From assembly GCA_011526045.1 (NCBI GenBank), contig WYBE01000028.1, positions 62,001 to 126,000 of the forward strand: DNA of 64,000 bases, written 5' to 3'. Positions 17,404 through 26,598 of the stretch are shown here, piece by piece. The translations under genes were made by a program, and so were the position numbers. Numbering within the stretch: the first letter of the stretch is position 1; the number at the start of each line of letters is the position of its first letter. Below the pieces are notes generated by a model. It was not told the origin of the DNA and ran no database searches. It saw only the letters and a program-made list of their open reading frames with translations. This DNA comes from Nevskiales bacterium. GTDB taxonomy: Bacteria; Pseudomonadota; Gammaproteobacteria; Steroidobacterales; GCA-2729495.

Positions 17404-18222
17404 ATGCGCCTGACCTTCACCAAGATGCACGGTCTCGGCAACGACTTCATGGTCGTGCGCGCGAACGGCACGACGCCGCCGCCGGTCAGGGTAATTCACG
17501 CCCTCGCCGATCGCAGGACCGGCATCGGGTTCGACCAGCTGCTCTGGGTGGAGCCACCGCGTACGCCCGACGCCGCGGCCTATTACCGGGTGTTCAACGC
17601 CGACGGCGGCGAAGCCGAGCAGTGCGGCAACGGTGCCCGCTGCATCGCCCGTCTCATCGGCGGCGACGGTGACCACACGCTGGTGCTCCAGCACCGTGGC
17701 GGTTCCTCGCGCGCGCGCCTGGAGCGCAACGGCCGCGTCAGCGTCGAACTCGCGGTGCCGCGTTTCGAACCAGACCAGGTGCCGTTCATTGCCGGGCGTG
17801 AGGCAGACAGTTACGAAGTGACGACCGGCGGGCGATCCATTGAGCTGCGCGTGGTCTCGCTCGGCAATCCGCATGCGGTGCTGCGCGTGGACGATGTCGA
17901 TGCCGCGCCGGTCGCCACGCTCGGGCCCGCGCTCGAACGCCATGAGCGTTTTCCAAACCGTGCTAACATCGGTTTCATGCAGGTGCTCGATGCGGAGCAT
18001 GTCAGGCTCCGCGTGTTCGAGCGCGGCGCAGGCGAGACCCGGGCCTGCGGGACCGGCGCCTGCGCGGCGGCCGTCGTGGGCCGGCGTGCCGGCTGGCTGG
18101 CCGAGCGGGTGATGGTCAGGCTGCCGGGTGGTGAGTTGCTCGTGCACTGGGAGGGCCCCGGCTCTCCGGTCTGGCTCAGCGGCGAAGCGGTTACCGTCTT
18201 CGAGGGAACGGTGGACATATGA
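17404..18222 (+). CDS. dapF: Diaminopimelate epimerase
   Basis: A 272-residue PLP-independent epimerase that converts LL- to meso-diaminopimelate for lysine and peptidoglycan. The start ATG at 17404 gives the family N-terminus MRLTFTKMHGLGNDF. The two catalytic cysteines are in AEQCGNGARC (about residue 76) and RACGTGACAAA (about 216). Length is normal. It overlaps the next gene by four bases and forms the conserved dapF-DUF484-xerC group. Confidence 0.97.
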   Translation: MRLTFTKMHGLGNDFMVVRANGTTPPPVRVIHALADRRTGIGFDQLLWVEPPRTPDAAAYYRVFNADGGEAEQCGNGARCIARLIGGDGDHTLVLQHRGGSSRARLERNGRVSVELAVPRFEPDQVPFIAGREADSYEVTTGGRSIELRVVSLGNPHAVLRVDDVDAAPVATLGPALERHERFPNRANIGFMQVLDAEHVRLRVFERGAGETRACGTGACAAAVVGRRAGWLAERVMVRLPGGELLVHWEGPGSPVWLSGEAVTVFEGTVDI

Positions 18223-18917
18223 GCACAGTCTCGAAACACCTCGCTTACCCCGAGATCTCCGAGGAATCCATCGCGGAGTATCTGAAGGCCAACCCGGATT
18301 TCTTCGAGCGCAACCTGACCCTGCTGTCGGGCCTGCGTCTCCCGCACCGCACCACCGGCGGCGCGATCTCACTGGTGGAGCGGCAGGTGGACGTGCTGCG
18401 CCAGCGCAACGCGGCGCTCGAAACCAAGCTGCGCGAACTCGTCGAGGTTGCGCGGACCAACGACCGCCTGGCAGGGCGCATTCACGCGCTCGCGCTGCTG
18501 CTCATGCGCTCACGCAGCCGCGAGGACGTGATCGACATCCTCGACGAGCAGCTGCGCGAGGGGTTCTCGGTCGACCGGGCAGCGCTTGTACTGTTCGACA
18601 GCGTACCCGGGCTCGTCCAGGGTCACTCGCAGTTCGTGCGCGTCGTGCACCGCGAAGACCCGGCAGTGGGGCCGTTCAAGTCGTTCCTGCAGGGCTCCTC
18701 GCCGCGCTGCACGCGCGCCCGCGAGGCACAGCGGGATTTTCTCTTCGGACCCGGGACGGACATCCAGTCCATGGCCCTGGTGCCATTGGGCCCGCGCTCG
18801 GAGTTCGGCTTTCTCGCGATCGGCAACCGCAATCCGGATCATTTCCAGCCCTCGAAGAGCATCGACTTCCTCGCGCGTCTCGGTGAACTGATCGCCTGCG
18901 CGCTGTCGCTGCGGTAA
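18219..18917 (+). CDS. DUF484 family protein (YigA-like)
   Basis: A 232-residue protein with an N-terminal helical part (ISEESIAEYLKANPDFF, typical for DUF484), a coiled coil (VERQVDVLRQRNAALETKLR), and a GAF-like C-terminal domain (about 85-230). It starts within the dapF stop (ATGA). The function is unknown; the family is strongly linked to xerC and dapF in gammaproteobacteria and may sense a ligand through the GAF-like fold. Confidence 0.93.
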   Translation: MSTVSKHLAYPEISEESIAEYLKANPDFFERNLTLLSGLRLPHRTTGGAISLVERQVDVLRQRNAALETKLRELVEVARTNDRLAGRIHALALLLMRSRSREDVIDILDEQLREGFSVDRAALVLFDSVPGLVQGHSQFVRVVHREDPAVGPFKSFLQGSSPRCTRAREAQRDFLFGPGTDIQSMALVPLGPRSEFGFLAIGNRNPDHFQPSKSIDFLARLGELIACALSLR

Positions 18918-18984
18918 CCCGCCCGTCGCGCGCAGAGCGCGAGCCCCGAGTCAGGCTCCGGTAACCGGGCACGCACATATCGTC

Positions 18985-19890
18985 ATGCACACCAGTCAAT
19001 GGCAGCAAGCCGAGCGCTTCATCGCCCACCTGGCGCTGGAGCGCCGCCTGTCGGCGCACACGGTGGCCGCCTACCGGCGCGACCTCGAGTGCCTCGCGGC
19101 GTTCTGCCGGCGCGAAGGCATCGATACCTGGCCGCAACTGCAACCCCATCACCTGCGCCGCTACGCCGCCGTCAGCCACGGCGCGGGCCTGGACCCGCGC
19201 AGCATCCAGCGCCGCCTCTCGGGCGCACGCAGCTTCTTCCGCTACCTGGTCCGTGAGGGCGAGCTCGCGCAGAACCCGGGCGTGGGCGTCTCGGCTCCAC
19301 GCACCGCCCGCCGCCTGCCGACCACACTCGACGTAGACCAGATGGCGCAACTGCTCGAGATCAGGGGCGACGACCCGCTCACCGCGCGCGACAGCGCGAT
19401 ACTCGAACTGCTCTACTCCTCGGGTCTGCGCCTCGGTGAGCTCGTGGGCCTGGACCTCGGCGACGTCGATCTCGCGGACGGCATGGTCCGCGTCACCGGC
19501 AAGGGGCGCAAAACCCGGCTCGTCCCGGTCGGTCGCAAGGCCCGACAGGCGCTCGGTGCCTGGCTGAAGACCCGCACGGCGCTCGCAGCCGTCGGCGAAC
19601 AGGCCATGTTCACCGGTGTGCGCGGCAGGCGTATCAGCCCGCGCTCGGTGCAGGCGCGCGTGCGGTACTGGGCGCAACGCTCCGGGCTCGGCCAGCGCGT
19701 TCACCCGCACCTCTTCCGCCACAGCTTCGCCACGCACGTGCTCGAATCGAGCGGCGACCTGCGCTCGGTGCAGGAAATGCTCGGCCACGCCAATATCGGA
19801 ACCACGCAGATCTACACCCACCTGGATTTCCAGCATCTGGCCCAGGTGTATGACAAGGCTCACCCGCGCGCGCGCAAGGCCAAAGCCTGA
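18985..19890 (+). CDS. xerC: Tyrosine recombinase XerC
   Basis: A 301-residue site-specific recombinase that, with XerD, resolves chromosome dimers at dif with FtsK. The N-terminal SAM-like core-binding domain spans about 5-95. Catalytic residues are visible: Arg in SSGLRLGEL, Lys in [10 protein letters not shown], His-x-x-Arg in [10 protein letters not shown], His in LGHANIGTT and nucleophile Tyr in IYTHLD. It ends the dapF-DUF484-xerC group and is not associated with a mobile element. Confidence 0.96.
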   Translation: MHTSQWQQAERFIAHLALERRLSAHTVAAYRRDLECLAAFCRREGIDTWPQLQPHHLRRYAAVSHGAGLDPRSIQRRLSGARSFFRYLVREGELAQNPGVGVSAPRTARRLPTTLDVDQMAQLLEIRGDDPLTARDSAILELLYSSGLRLGELVGLDLGDVDLADGMVRVTGKGRKTRLVPVGRKARQALGAWLKTRTALAAVGEQAMFTGVRGRRISPRSVQARVRYWAQRSGLGQRVHPHLFRHSFATHVLESSGDLRSVQEMLGHANIGTTQIYTHLDFQHLAQVYDKAHPRARKAKA

Positions 19891-19996
19891 GACCACCCGG
19901 TCAACCGGTCACGGCCGGCCGCGTTTTACTGGTTCGAGGGCGGCAACCTGCACGGATGCGCCGCAGTAACCAGGAAACCATCTGAGGAGAAAAGAG

Positions 19997-20530
19997 ATGA
20001 GGATGAGAACGCTGATGCTGGCCGCCACGGCCATGGGAATGCTCGGCTTGTCGACCGCCGCCCTGAGCGCCGACGAGATGCCGCCCAACATGCCCATGGG
20101 CAAGGAGTGGTGCGACAAGAACCCGGAGAAATGCGCCGAAATGCGCGCGCGGCGCGACCAATGGTGCGCGGACAACCCCGAACAGTGCGAGAAGATGCGG
20201 GCCAGGCAGGCCGAGCGCCAGGCCTGGTGCGAGCAGAACCCCGAGGAGTGTGCTGCCCAGCAGGAGAAACGCCGCCAGCGCATGGCGGAGATGAAGGCAC
20301 GCTGCGACGCTGACCCGGCGCGTTGCGACGAGCGGCGCCAGAGACGCGCCGAGCGCCGTGAGTGGTGCGAGCAGAACCCCGAAGAGTGCGCCCAGCAGCG
20401 CGAGCAGCGCCGCCAGCGCATGCAAGACATGAAGGCGAAGTGCGACGCCGACCCCGCTGCCTGCGAGCAGATGAAGCAGCAGATGCGCGAGCGCCGCCAG
20501 GGTGGCGGTCAGGGCCAGCAGGGCACCTGA
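19997..20530 (+). CDS. Secreted twelve-cysteine repeat protein (six CX6C modules), unknown function
   Basis: A 177-residue protein with a signal peptide (cleavage near residue 25, ALSA/DEMPP). The mature part is six copies of a CX6C module, usually WC-xx-NPEx-C or RC-DADPxx-C, at Cys39/46, 57/64, 78/85, 103/110, 124/131 and 149/156. They are separated by Arg/Glu/Gln/Met-rich linkers such as AAQQEKRRQRMAEMK. Modules 3-4 and 5-6 look like a duplicated pair. Ends are low-complexity (GGGQGQQGT). Export and cysteine spacing suggest disulfide or metal-bound helical hairpins in the periplasm. No known family is recognised. Confidence 0.85.
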   Translation: MRMRTLMLAATAMGMLGLSTAALSADEMPPNMPMGKEWCDKNPEKCAEMRARRDQWCADNPEQCEKMRARQAERQAWCEQNPEECAAQQEKRRQRMAEMKARCDADPARCDERRQRRAERREWCEQNPEECAQQREQRRQRMQDMKAKCDADPAACEQMKQQMRERRQGGGQGQQGT

Positions 20531-20550
20531 AGCGCGGATCGGGTTCTGCA

Positions 20551-20584
20551 CCCACCGGCGGGGCGGCGGTTGACCGCCGGTGGG
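20551..20584 (+). terminator. Hairpin downstream of the cysteine-repeat gene
   Basis: A perfect 11-bp stem CCCACCGGCGG/CCGCCGGTGGG with a 12-base loop starts 20 bases after the stop. There is no T-run after it, so it may be a weak terminator or an mRNA-stabilising structure. Confidence 0.5.
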
Positions 20585-20644
20585 ATTGGGGTTGGTGGTT
20601 GCGCGGCGATCGCGTCGCCGACGCTTGCCGCTCCTCGCACATCC

Positions 20645-20672
20645 CTTGGCCGCGGGTCCGGAATGTCCTCAT
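20645..20672 (+). promoter_or_regulatory. Possible heat-shock (sigma-32) promoter of hslVU
   Basis: CTTGGC (20645-20650) and CCTCAT (20667-20672), 16 bases apart, loosely resemble the sigma-32 elements CTTGAA and CCCCAT. hslVU is a classic sigma-32 target, but the match is imperfect. A TAGACT box at 20695-20700 is an alternative housekeeping -10. Confidence 0.3.
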
Positions 20673-20728
20673 GTGCCCGCGGCGGCGAGGCGGTAGACTG
20701 AGCGCCCGAAATTTGCGGCCTGCCCTCC

Positions 20729-21274
20729 ATGACCATGCAGCAATTCGAAGGCACCACCGTCATCTCGGTGCGCAGAAGCGGCGTCGTCGCCATCGGCGGC
20801 GACGGCCAGGTGACGATGGGCAACACGATCATGAAGGCCAATGCCCGCAAGGTGCGCCGTCTCGCCGAGGGCAAGGTAATTGCCGGGTTCGCAGGCGGCA
20901 CGGCTGACGCCTTCACGCTGTTCGAGCTCTTCGAAGCGAAGCTCACCCAGTACGGCAACCTCACACGCGCTGCCATCGAACTCGCCAAGGACTGGCGTAC
21001 CGATCGGCGCCTGCGCCGGCTGGAGGCGCTGCTCTGCGTGGCCGACACGCAGAAATCGCTGGTGATATCCGGCAATGGCGACGTGATCGAACCTGAGGAC
21101 GACCTGATGGCCATCGGTTCCGGCGGCCCGTATGCGCAGGCCGCCGCCCGAGCGCTCCTCGACAACACGGAACTGCCTGCCGCCGAAATCGTCCGCAAGG
21201 CGCTTGCGATCGCCGGGCGCATCTGCATCTACACCAATCAGTCGATCGTCGTCGAGACGCTGCCGGCGCAGTAG
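20729..21274 (+). CDS. hslV: ATP-dependent protease peptidase subunit HslV
   Basis: A 181-residue proteasome-like threonine peptidase. The short propeptide MTMQQFEG precedes the mature N-terminus TTVISVRR, whose first Thr is the nucleophile. [10 protein letters not shown] and the C-terminal [10 protein letters not shown] are conserved. It works as a dodecamer capped by HslU hexamers, degrading misfolded and regulatory proteins. hslU follows 22 bases later. Confidence 0.97.
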   Translation: MTMQQFEGTTVISVRRSGVVAIGGDGQVTMGNTIMKANARKVRRLAEGKVIAGFAGGTADAFTLFELFEAKLTQYGNLTRAAIELAKDWRTDRRLRRLEALLCVADTQKSLVISGNGDVIEPEDDLMAIGSGGPYAQAAARALLDNTELPAAEIVRKALAIAGRICIYTNQSIVVETLPAQ

Positions 21275-21296
21275 CGACAGGAAACGGGCACACCGC

Positions 21297-22640
21297 ATGT
21301 CGAGCATGACTCCGCGCGAGATCGTCCAGGAACTGGACAAGCACATCATCGGCCAGGACCAGGCCAAGCGCGCGGTTGCGATTGCGCTGCGCAACCGCTG
21401 GCGGCGCCAGCAGGTGGCCCCCTCGCTGCGCAACGAGATCACGCCCAAGAACATCCTCATGATCGGCCCGACCGGCGTCGGCAAGACCGAGATCGCGCGC
21501 CGCCTCGCCCGGCTCGCCAACGCGCCGTTCATCAAGGTCGAGGCGACCAAGTTCACCGAGGTCGGTTATGTCGGTCGCGACGTGGACTCGATCATCCGCG
21601 ACCTCACCGATGTGGCCGTCAAGCTCGTCCGTGAGACCGAGACCGCCCGCGTGCGCCATCGCGCCGAGGACGCCGCCGAGGACCGCGTGCTCGACGCCCT
21701 CCTGCCGGCTGCGCCGGCGGGCTCGTTCGGCTTCGCTGCCGGCGAACAAAAGCCGCAGGGCGATTCCGACACGCGGCAGAAATTCCGCAAGATGCTCCGC
21801 GAAGGCGCCCTCGACGACAGGGAGATCGAGATCGAGGTGCGCGCCATGCCGGGCGGCGTGGAGATCATGGCGCCACCCGGCATGGAGGAAATGACGAGCC
21901 AGTTGCAGGGTCTGTTCCAGAATCTCGGCATGCAGCGGAAGAAGTCCCGCCGGCTGAAGGTGCGTGATGCGCTGAAGATGCTCCTCGACGAGGAGGCCGC
22001 ACGGCTGGTGAACGACGAGGAAATAAAGCTCACCGCGCTCGCCAACGTCGAGCAGAACGGCATCGTCTTCATCGACGAAATCGACAAGGTCGCCAAGCGC
22101 GGCGAGGCCATGGGCGCAGACGTCTCCCGCGAGGGCGTGCAGCGTGACCTGCTGCCGCTGGTGGAAGGCTGCACCGTGTCCACCAAGTACGGCATGGTGA
22201 AGACCGACCACGTGCTGTTCATCGCCTCGGGCGCTTTCCACGCCTCGAAACCCTCCGACCTGATACCGGAGTTGCAGGGCCGCTTTCCGATCCGGGTGGA
22301 GCTGGCGAGCCTCACCGCCGCGGATTTCGTGCGCATCCTGACCGAGCCCGACGCCTCGCTCTGCGAACAGTACACGGCACTGCTCGCCACCGAGGGCGTG
22401 ACGCTCGCATTCGAACCCTCCGGCGTGCACCGGCTCGCCGAGATTGCGCACCACGCCAATCAGCAGATGGAGAACATCGGTGCGCGGCGCCTGCACACCG
22501 TCATGGAGCGGCTGCTCGACCTGATCTCCTTCGAGGCCGCCGATCGCGGCGGGCAGCAGCTCACCGTGGATGAAACCTACGTCGACCAGCAGCTCGGTGC
22601 CCTGCTCAGGAACGAGGACCTGAGCCGCTACATCCTCTGA
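21297..22640 (+). CDS. hslU: ATP-dependent protease ATPase subunit HslU
   Basis: A 447-residue AAA+ unfoldase. The ATG at 21297 (preceded by ACAGGAAAC) gives the family start [20 protein letters not shown]. Walker A is GPTGVGKTE, the pore loop is [13 protein letters not shown], Walker B is [12 protein letters not shown], and the insertion (I) domain lies at about 110-240. It ends in LSRYIL, the tail that docks into HslV. A reading starting at 21132 would overlap hslV and is not supported. Confidence 0.97.
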   Translation: MSSMTPREIVQELDKHIIGQDQAKRAVAIALRNRWRRQQVAPSLRNEITPKNILMIGPTGVGKTEIARRLARLANAPFIKVEATKFTEVGYVGRDVDSIIRDLTDVAVKLVRETETARVRHRAEDAAEDRVLDALLPAAPAGSFGFAAGEQKPQGDSDTRQKFRKMLREGALDDREIEIEVRAMPGGVEIMAPPGMEEMTSQLQGLFQNLGMQRKKSRRLKVRDALKMLLDEEAARLVNDEEIKLTALANVEQNGIVFIDEIDKVAKRGEAMGADVSREGVQRDLLPLVEGCTVSTKYGMVKTDHVLFIASGAFHASKPSDLIPELQGRFPIRVELASLTAADFVRILTEPDASLCEQYTALLATEGVTLAFEPSGVHRLAEIAHHANQQMENIGARRLHTVMERLLDLISFEAADRGGQQLTVDETYVDQQLGALLRNEDLSRYIL

Positions 22641-22645
22641 GCGAC

Positions 22646-22654
22646 TGGTAGACT
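22646..22654 (+). promoter_or_regulatory. Extended -10 box just upstream of ubiE
   Basis: TGG-TAGACT is an extended -10 pattern ending six bases before the ubiE ATG, so a transcript from it would begin at or near the start codon (leaderless). No -35 is visible. ubiE may also be read through from hslU, 20 bases upstream. Confidence 0.4.
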
Positions 22655-22660
22655 GCGCGC

Positions 22661-23404
22661 ATGGCAGAGACCACGCATTTCGGCTTCGAGACCGTGGCCA
22701 CCACGGAGAAGGCTGCGCGCGTGCGCGACGTGTTCGACTCGGTCGCCGGCCGTTACGACCTGATGAACGATCTCATGTCCGGCGGGCTGCACCGGCTGTG
22801 GAAACGCTTCGCGCTGCTGCGCACGGGCCTCTCGCGCGGCCAGAGCGTACTCGATGTCGCCGGCGGCACCGGGGATCTCGCCGCGGGATTGCACGCGCAG
22901 GTCGGCCGCGAAGGCCAGGTGTGCCTCACCGACATCAATGCCGCCATGCTCGCGCACGGCCGCGACCGCCTGACCGACCGCGGCATCGCCGGCAACATCA
23001 CCTACGTCCAGGCCGATGCCGAGCGGCTGCCGTTCCGCACCGCGAGCTTTCATTGCGTCACCATCGGGTTCGGCCTGCGCAACGTCACCGACAAGCTGGC
23101 TGCACTGAAGTCCATGGCGCGCGTCCTGCGCCCGGGCGGGCGGCTGCTGGTGCTGGAGTTCGCGAAGCCGGTGCTGCCGGCGCTCGCACCGCTGTACGAC
23201 GCCTACTCCTTCCGCGTGCTGCCGCTGCTCGGCGGCCTGGTCGCGCGGGACGAGGCGAGCTACCGCTACCTCGCCGAGTCGATCCGCATGCACCCCGACC
23301 AGGCAACGCTCGCCACGATGATGACGGAGGCGGGCCTCGAGGACGTGAACTATTTCAATCTGAGCGGCGGCATCGTCGCCCTGCACACCGGTTTTCGCTA
23401 CTGA
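22661..23404 (+). CDS. ubiE: Ubiquinone/menaquinone C-methyltransferase UbiE
   Basis: A 247-residue SAM-dependent methyltransferase that methylates the quinone ring. The SAM-binding motif I is [12 protein letters not shown] (about 63-75), followed by [11 protein letters not shown] and TIGFGLRNV. The C-terminal HTGFRY matches the UbiE family. It heads a ubiE-ubiJ-ubiB set, as in E. coli. Confidence 0.97.
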   Translation: MAETTHFGFETVATTEKAARVRDVFDSVAGRYDLMNDLMSGGLHRLWKRFALLRTGLSRGQSVLDVAGGTGDLAAGLHAQVGREGQVCLTDINAAMLAHGRDRLTDRGIAGNITYVQADAERLPFRTASFHCVTIGFGLRNVTDKLAALKSMARVLRPGGRLLVLEFAKPVLPALAPLYDAYSFRVLPLLGGLVARDEASYRYLAESIRMHPDQATLATMMTEAGLEDVNYFNLSGGIVALHTGFRY

Positions 23405-23415
23405 GGGCATCGCGC

Positions 23416-24021
23416 ATGCTGGCCGGGTTCCTCTTCCGTCCCTTCGAGGCGCTCCTCAACCGCGGCATCGCGCAATCCACCGGCGCAGAGGCGCTGGCGG
23501 CGCAGCTCGAAGGTCGCACGCTCGCGCTCACGATCGACGCCACACCGTTCGACCTGCGACTGGCGGTCCGCGGCGGGCGCATCGGCGTGTGCCTGCCGGA
23601 TGGCGCAGCCCCGGATGCCGTCATTCGCGGCACCCCGCTCGCACTCGGCCGCCTGCTCGGCCGGGATCCGCAGGCCGCAATCCGCGACGGCTCCGTGCAC
23701 ATTTCGGGCGACGCGGAAATCGCCGGCCAGTTCGAGGAACTGCTGCGGCAGGCTGCGCCGGACCTCGAGCACGAATTCTCGCGCCTGGTCGGCGCATCGC
23801 TTGCGCAGGACATCGGTGCAGCGGCGCGCACCGTGACCGGCTGGGGTGAGGAAGTCGGCGATGACGTGGCCCGCGGCATCGGCCGCTACCTGCGGGAAGA
23901 CGCGAAAATGGTGCCCGGCGGCGACGAAATACGGGAGTTCGGGCGTGGCGTGGACGAGTTCGTGAACGACGTCGAACGCGCCGAGGCCCGCATCCGGCAG
24001 CTGCAGGCCCGGGCACGGTGA
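23416..24021 (+). CDS. ubiJ: Ubiquinone biosynthesis accessory factor UbiJ (SCP2 domain)
   Basis: A 201-residue protein with an N-terminal SCP2 lipid-binding domain (about 10-115; LALTIDATPFDLRLAV, VHISGDAEIAGQFEELL) and a C-terminal helical region ending in a coiled coil (VDEFVNDVERAEARIRQLQ). UbiJ binds the hydrophobic ubiquinone intermediates and scaffolds the Ubi complex together with UbiK. It starts at the ATG at 23416, 12 bases after ubiE, and is followed by ubiB. Confidence 0.93.
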   Translation: MLAGFLFRPFEALLNRGIAQSTGAEALAAQLEGRTLALTIDATPFDLRLAVRGGRIGVCLPDGAAPDAVIRGTPLALGRLLGRDPQAAIRDGSVHISGDAEIAGQFEELLRQAAPDLEHEFSRLVGASLAQDIGAAARTVTGWGEEVGDDVARGIGRYLREDAKMVPGGDEIREFGRGVDEFVNDVERAEARIRQLQARAR

Positions 24022-24092
24022 CCGCAATGGCCATGCACGGGAACGACCAGCACCTCGCCGCCCTGGACCATTGAGGTCACTGCCCCCGATTC

Positions 24093-25769
24093 ATGCCAAG
24101 AATCCGCCTGATCCTGCGCCTCCTCGCCATCCAGCGCGTGCTCTTCAGGCACGGGCTCGATGACCTGATCGTCCAGACACATCTTTTCCGCCCGTTCCGG
24201 TTCCTGCTGTACCTGTGGCCATTGCACTGGCTCGGGCGCGATCACGCCAAGCCCCGCGGCGTGCGCATCCGCGAGGCGCTGCAGGATCTCGGCCCGATCT
24301 ACGTGAAGTTCGGTCAATCAGTATCCACCCGCCAGGACCTGCTCGCACCGGACATCGGTGTGGAACTGGCCAGGCTGCAGGACGAGGTGCCGCCCTTTGC
24401 GCCGGAGCAGGCGCTGGCCGAGATCGAGCGTGCCTACCGCCGCCCGGCGTCCACGGTCTTCGCGCAGTTCGACGAGCAGGCGCTGGCTGCCGCATCCATC
24501 GCGCAGGTGCATGCGGCACGGCTGGCGAGCGGTGAAGAGGTGGTCGTCAAGATCCTCCGCCCGCGCGTGCGCGAGCAGGTGGAGCGCGACCTCGAAGTCC
24601 TCTATGCGCTCGCACGGCTCGCCGGACGCTTCTGGAAGGAGAGCTGGCGGCTGCGGCCCGTGGAACTGGTGGCCGAGTACGAGAAGACCATCCTGAACGA
24701 GCTCGACCTGCTGCGCGAAGCCGCCAATGCCACGCAGCTGAGACGCAACTTCACCGACGACCCGAAGATCTACGTCCCGGAGGTGTACTGGGATTACTGC
24801 CGGCCGAACGTCATGGTGCTCGAGCGCATCCATGGCATCCCGATCGACGACATGGCCGCACTGCGCGCGGCCCGGGTGAACATCCCGCGGCTCGCCGCGA
24901 ACGGCGTCGCCATCTTCTTCACGCAGGTATTTCGCGACAATTTTTTCCACGCCGACATGCACCCGGGCAACATCTTCGTGGACGCGAGCGACCCCGAGCA
25001 CCCGCAGTACTGCGCCGTGGACTTCGGTATCGTCGGCACGCTCACCGACAGCGACCGGCGCTACCTGGCCGAGAACTTCCTCGCCTTCTTCGAGCGCGAC
25101 TATCACCGCGTCGCGCAGTTGCACGTGGACTCCCGCTGGGTGCCGGAAGGCACCCGGGTGGACGAGTTCGAGTCCGCGATCCGCTCGGTATGCGAGCCGG
25201 TGTTCGCAAAACCGCTGAAAGACATTTCCTTCGGCACCGTGCTGCTGCGGCTGTTCCAGACCGCGCGGCAGTTCGACATGGAGGTGCAGCCGCAGCTCAT
25301 GCTGCTGCAGAAAACGCTGGTGCAGATCGAAGGTCTCGGGCGGATGCTCTACCCGGAGCTCGACCTGTGGGAAACCGGGCTGCCGGTGCTGCGCGCCTGG
25401 CTGCGCGAACAGTCCGGGCCGCGGGCGACCCTCCGGCGCCTGCGGCGGGAACTGCCCGATCTGCGCTATACCCTCGAGCGGCTGCCGACGGCGCTGCGCC
25501 GGTTCGTCGAGCGGGAATCCGGAGCCGGGCTTGCGCCAGCCCGGGGGCAGCGCGCGGATCAGCATCGCGGGAGCGGCTTCAGCCACGATCCGGAGGCGCT
25601 GCCGGCGCGCAGGCGGCGCGCCGAACGCTACGCGCTCGGCGCGGGCTCCGCACTGCTCCTTGCCGGTGTGCTCTTCATCGGGCTGCGCGCGCAGCCGGAC
25701 TGGGCGGGCTGGTTACTCGGTGCTGCAGGACTCGTCACGCTCTGGGCGGGCCGGCCGCGGCCGCAGTAG
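24093..25769 (+). CDS. ubiB: Ubiquinone biosynthesis kinase-like protein UbiB
   Basis: A 558-residue atypical ADCK/UbiB kinase-like ATPase. The diagnostic KxGQ motif is in VKFGQSVSTRQDLLAP, the Ala-rich loop is AAASIAQVHAA, and the catalytic/metal motifs are HADMHPGN and VDFGIVG. Two C-terminal membrane helices anchor it (LGAGSALLLAGVLFIGL and a following one). The linker before them is basic and lower in complexity than in relatives. It is convergent with trpA, 35 bases away. Confidence 0.95.
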   Translation: MPRIRLILRLLAIQRVLFRHGLDDLIVQTHLFRPFRFLLYLWPLHWLGRDHAKPRGVRIREALQDLGPIYVKFGQSVSTRQDLLAPDIGVELARLQDEVPPFAPEQALAEIERAYRRPASTVFAQFDEQALAAASIAQVHAARLASGEEVVVKILRPRVREQVERDLEVLYALARLAGRFWKESWRLRPVELVAEYEKTILNELDLLREAANATQLRRNFTDDPKIYVPEVYWDYCRPNVMVLERIHGIPIDDMAALRAARVNIPRLAANGVAIFFTQVFRDNFFHADMHPGNIFVDASDPEHPQYCAVDFGIVGTLTDSDRRYLAENFLAFFERDYHRVAQLHVDSRWVPEGTRVDEFESAIRSVCEPVFAKPLKDISFGTVLLRLFQTARQFDMEVQPQLMLLQKTLVQIEGLGRMLYPELDLWETGLPVLRAWLREQSGPRATLRRLRRELPDLRYTLERLPTALRRFVERESGAGLAPARGQRADQHRGSGFSHDPEALPARRRRAERYALGAGSALLLAGVLFIGLRAQPDWAGWLLGAAGLVTLWAGRPRPQ

Positions 25770-25804
25770 CAGCGGCGCGGGGCAGAAGGCCGGCGGCGGA
25801 GCGT

Positions 25805-26590
25805 TCAGTGCCGCGCGCTGCGCAGGGCGCGCAGGTACTTCACCGGATCGTTGCCCGCCTCGAGCTCTTCCACCAGGGCGGAGCCGACCACCACCCCGTC
25901 CGCGTGCCCGCTCAGCGCGCGCACCTGTTCGGCGGTGCGCACACCGAAGCCGGCGCACACCGGCAGCGCCGAGACCCCGCGGACCCGGTCGAGGTAGCCG
26001 GTCACGTCGGCCGGCAGGCTGCGGGCGCCACCGGTGATGCCCTTGACGGTCACGGCATAGACGAACCCCCGGCTCGCGGCGCACAGTCGCTGCACGCGCG
26101 CCTCCGGCGTCGCCGGCGTGACCAGGTGAATGAGCGCGACCCCGCGGGCATCGAGGCGCCCGGCGAGGTCCCGGCTTTCCTCCAGCGGCAGGTCGGGCAC
26201 GATGAAGCCACCGACATGTGACTCGACCGCAGCGACGGCCAGTTGCTCGTAGCCGACGGCGAGCAGCGGGTTCAGGTAGCTCATCAGCACCACCGGCGCC
26301 GGAAGTTCGCCGGCCGTGCGCAGTTCCGCGAGGATCCAGCGCAACGAGACCCCGGCAGCGATCGCGGCGTGGCTGGCGCGCTGGATGGTGACGCCATCGG
26401 CCATCGGGTCACTGAACGGCACGCCGACCTCGACCACGTCGGCCACCTCGGCGATCGCGCGCAGCGTGTTGATGAACTTCGCGCGGTCCGGATAGCCCGC
26501 GGTGATGTACGGCACCAGCGCCACGCCATGCTCCCTGGCGCCGTGGCGGATGGCAGCGGTGATACGGTCGTGGGGAACGATGCGGGCCAT
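25805..26590 (-). CDS. trpA: Tryptophan synthase alpha chain
   Basis: A 261-residue TIM-barrel lyase that cleaves indole-3-glycerol phosphate and passes indole to TrpB. Conserved motifs are LVPYITAGYPD, VEVGVPFSDPMADG (catalytic Asp/Glu region), and GFGVRTAEQ for phosphate binding. The ATG at 26590 sits 8 bases after the trpB stop. It is the last gene of the trp operon. Confidence 0.96.
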   Translation of the reverse strand: MARIVPHDRITAAIRHGAREHGVALVPYITAGYPDRAKFINTLRAIAEVADVVEVGVPFSDPMADGVTIQRASHAAIAAGVSLRWILAELRTAGELPAPVVLMSYLNPLLAVGYEQLAVAAVESHVGGFIVPDLPLEESRDLAGRLDARGVALIHLVTPATPEARVQRLCAASRGFVYAVTVKGITGGARSLPADVTGYLDRVRGVSALPVCAGFGVRTAEQVRALSGHADGVVVGSALVEELEAGNDPVKYLRALRSARH

Positions 26591-26598
26591 GACGTCGC

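Noticed and set aside
19905-19926. Terminator after xerC (CGGCCGGCCG followed by CGTTTT)
   Set aside because: The palindrome is short with no clear stem-loop of useful length.
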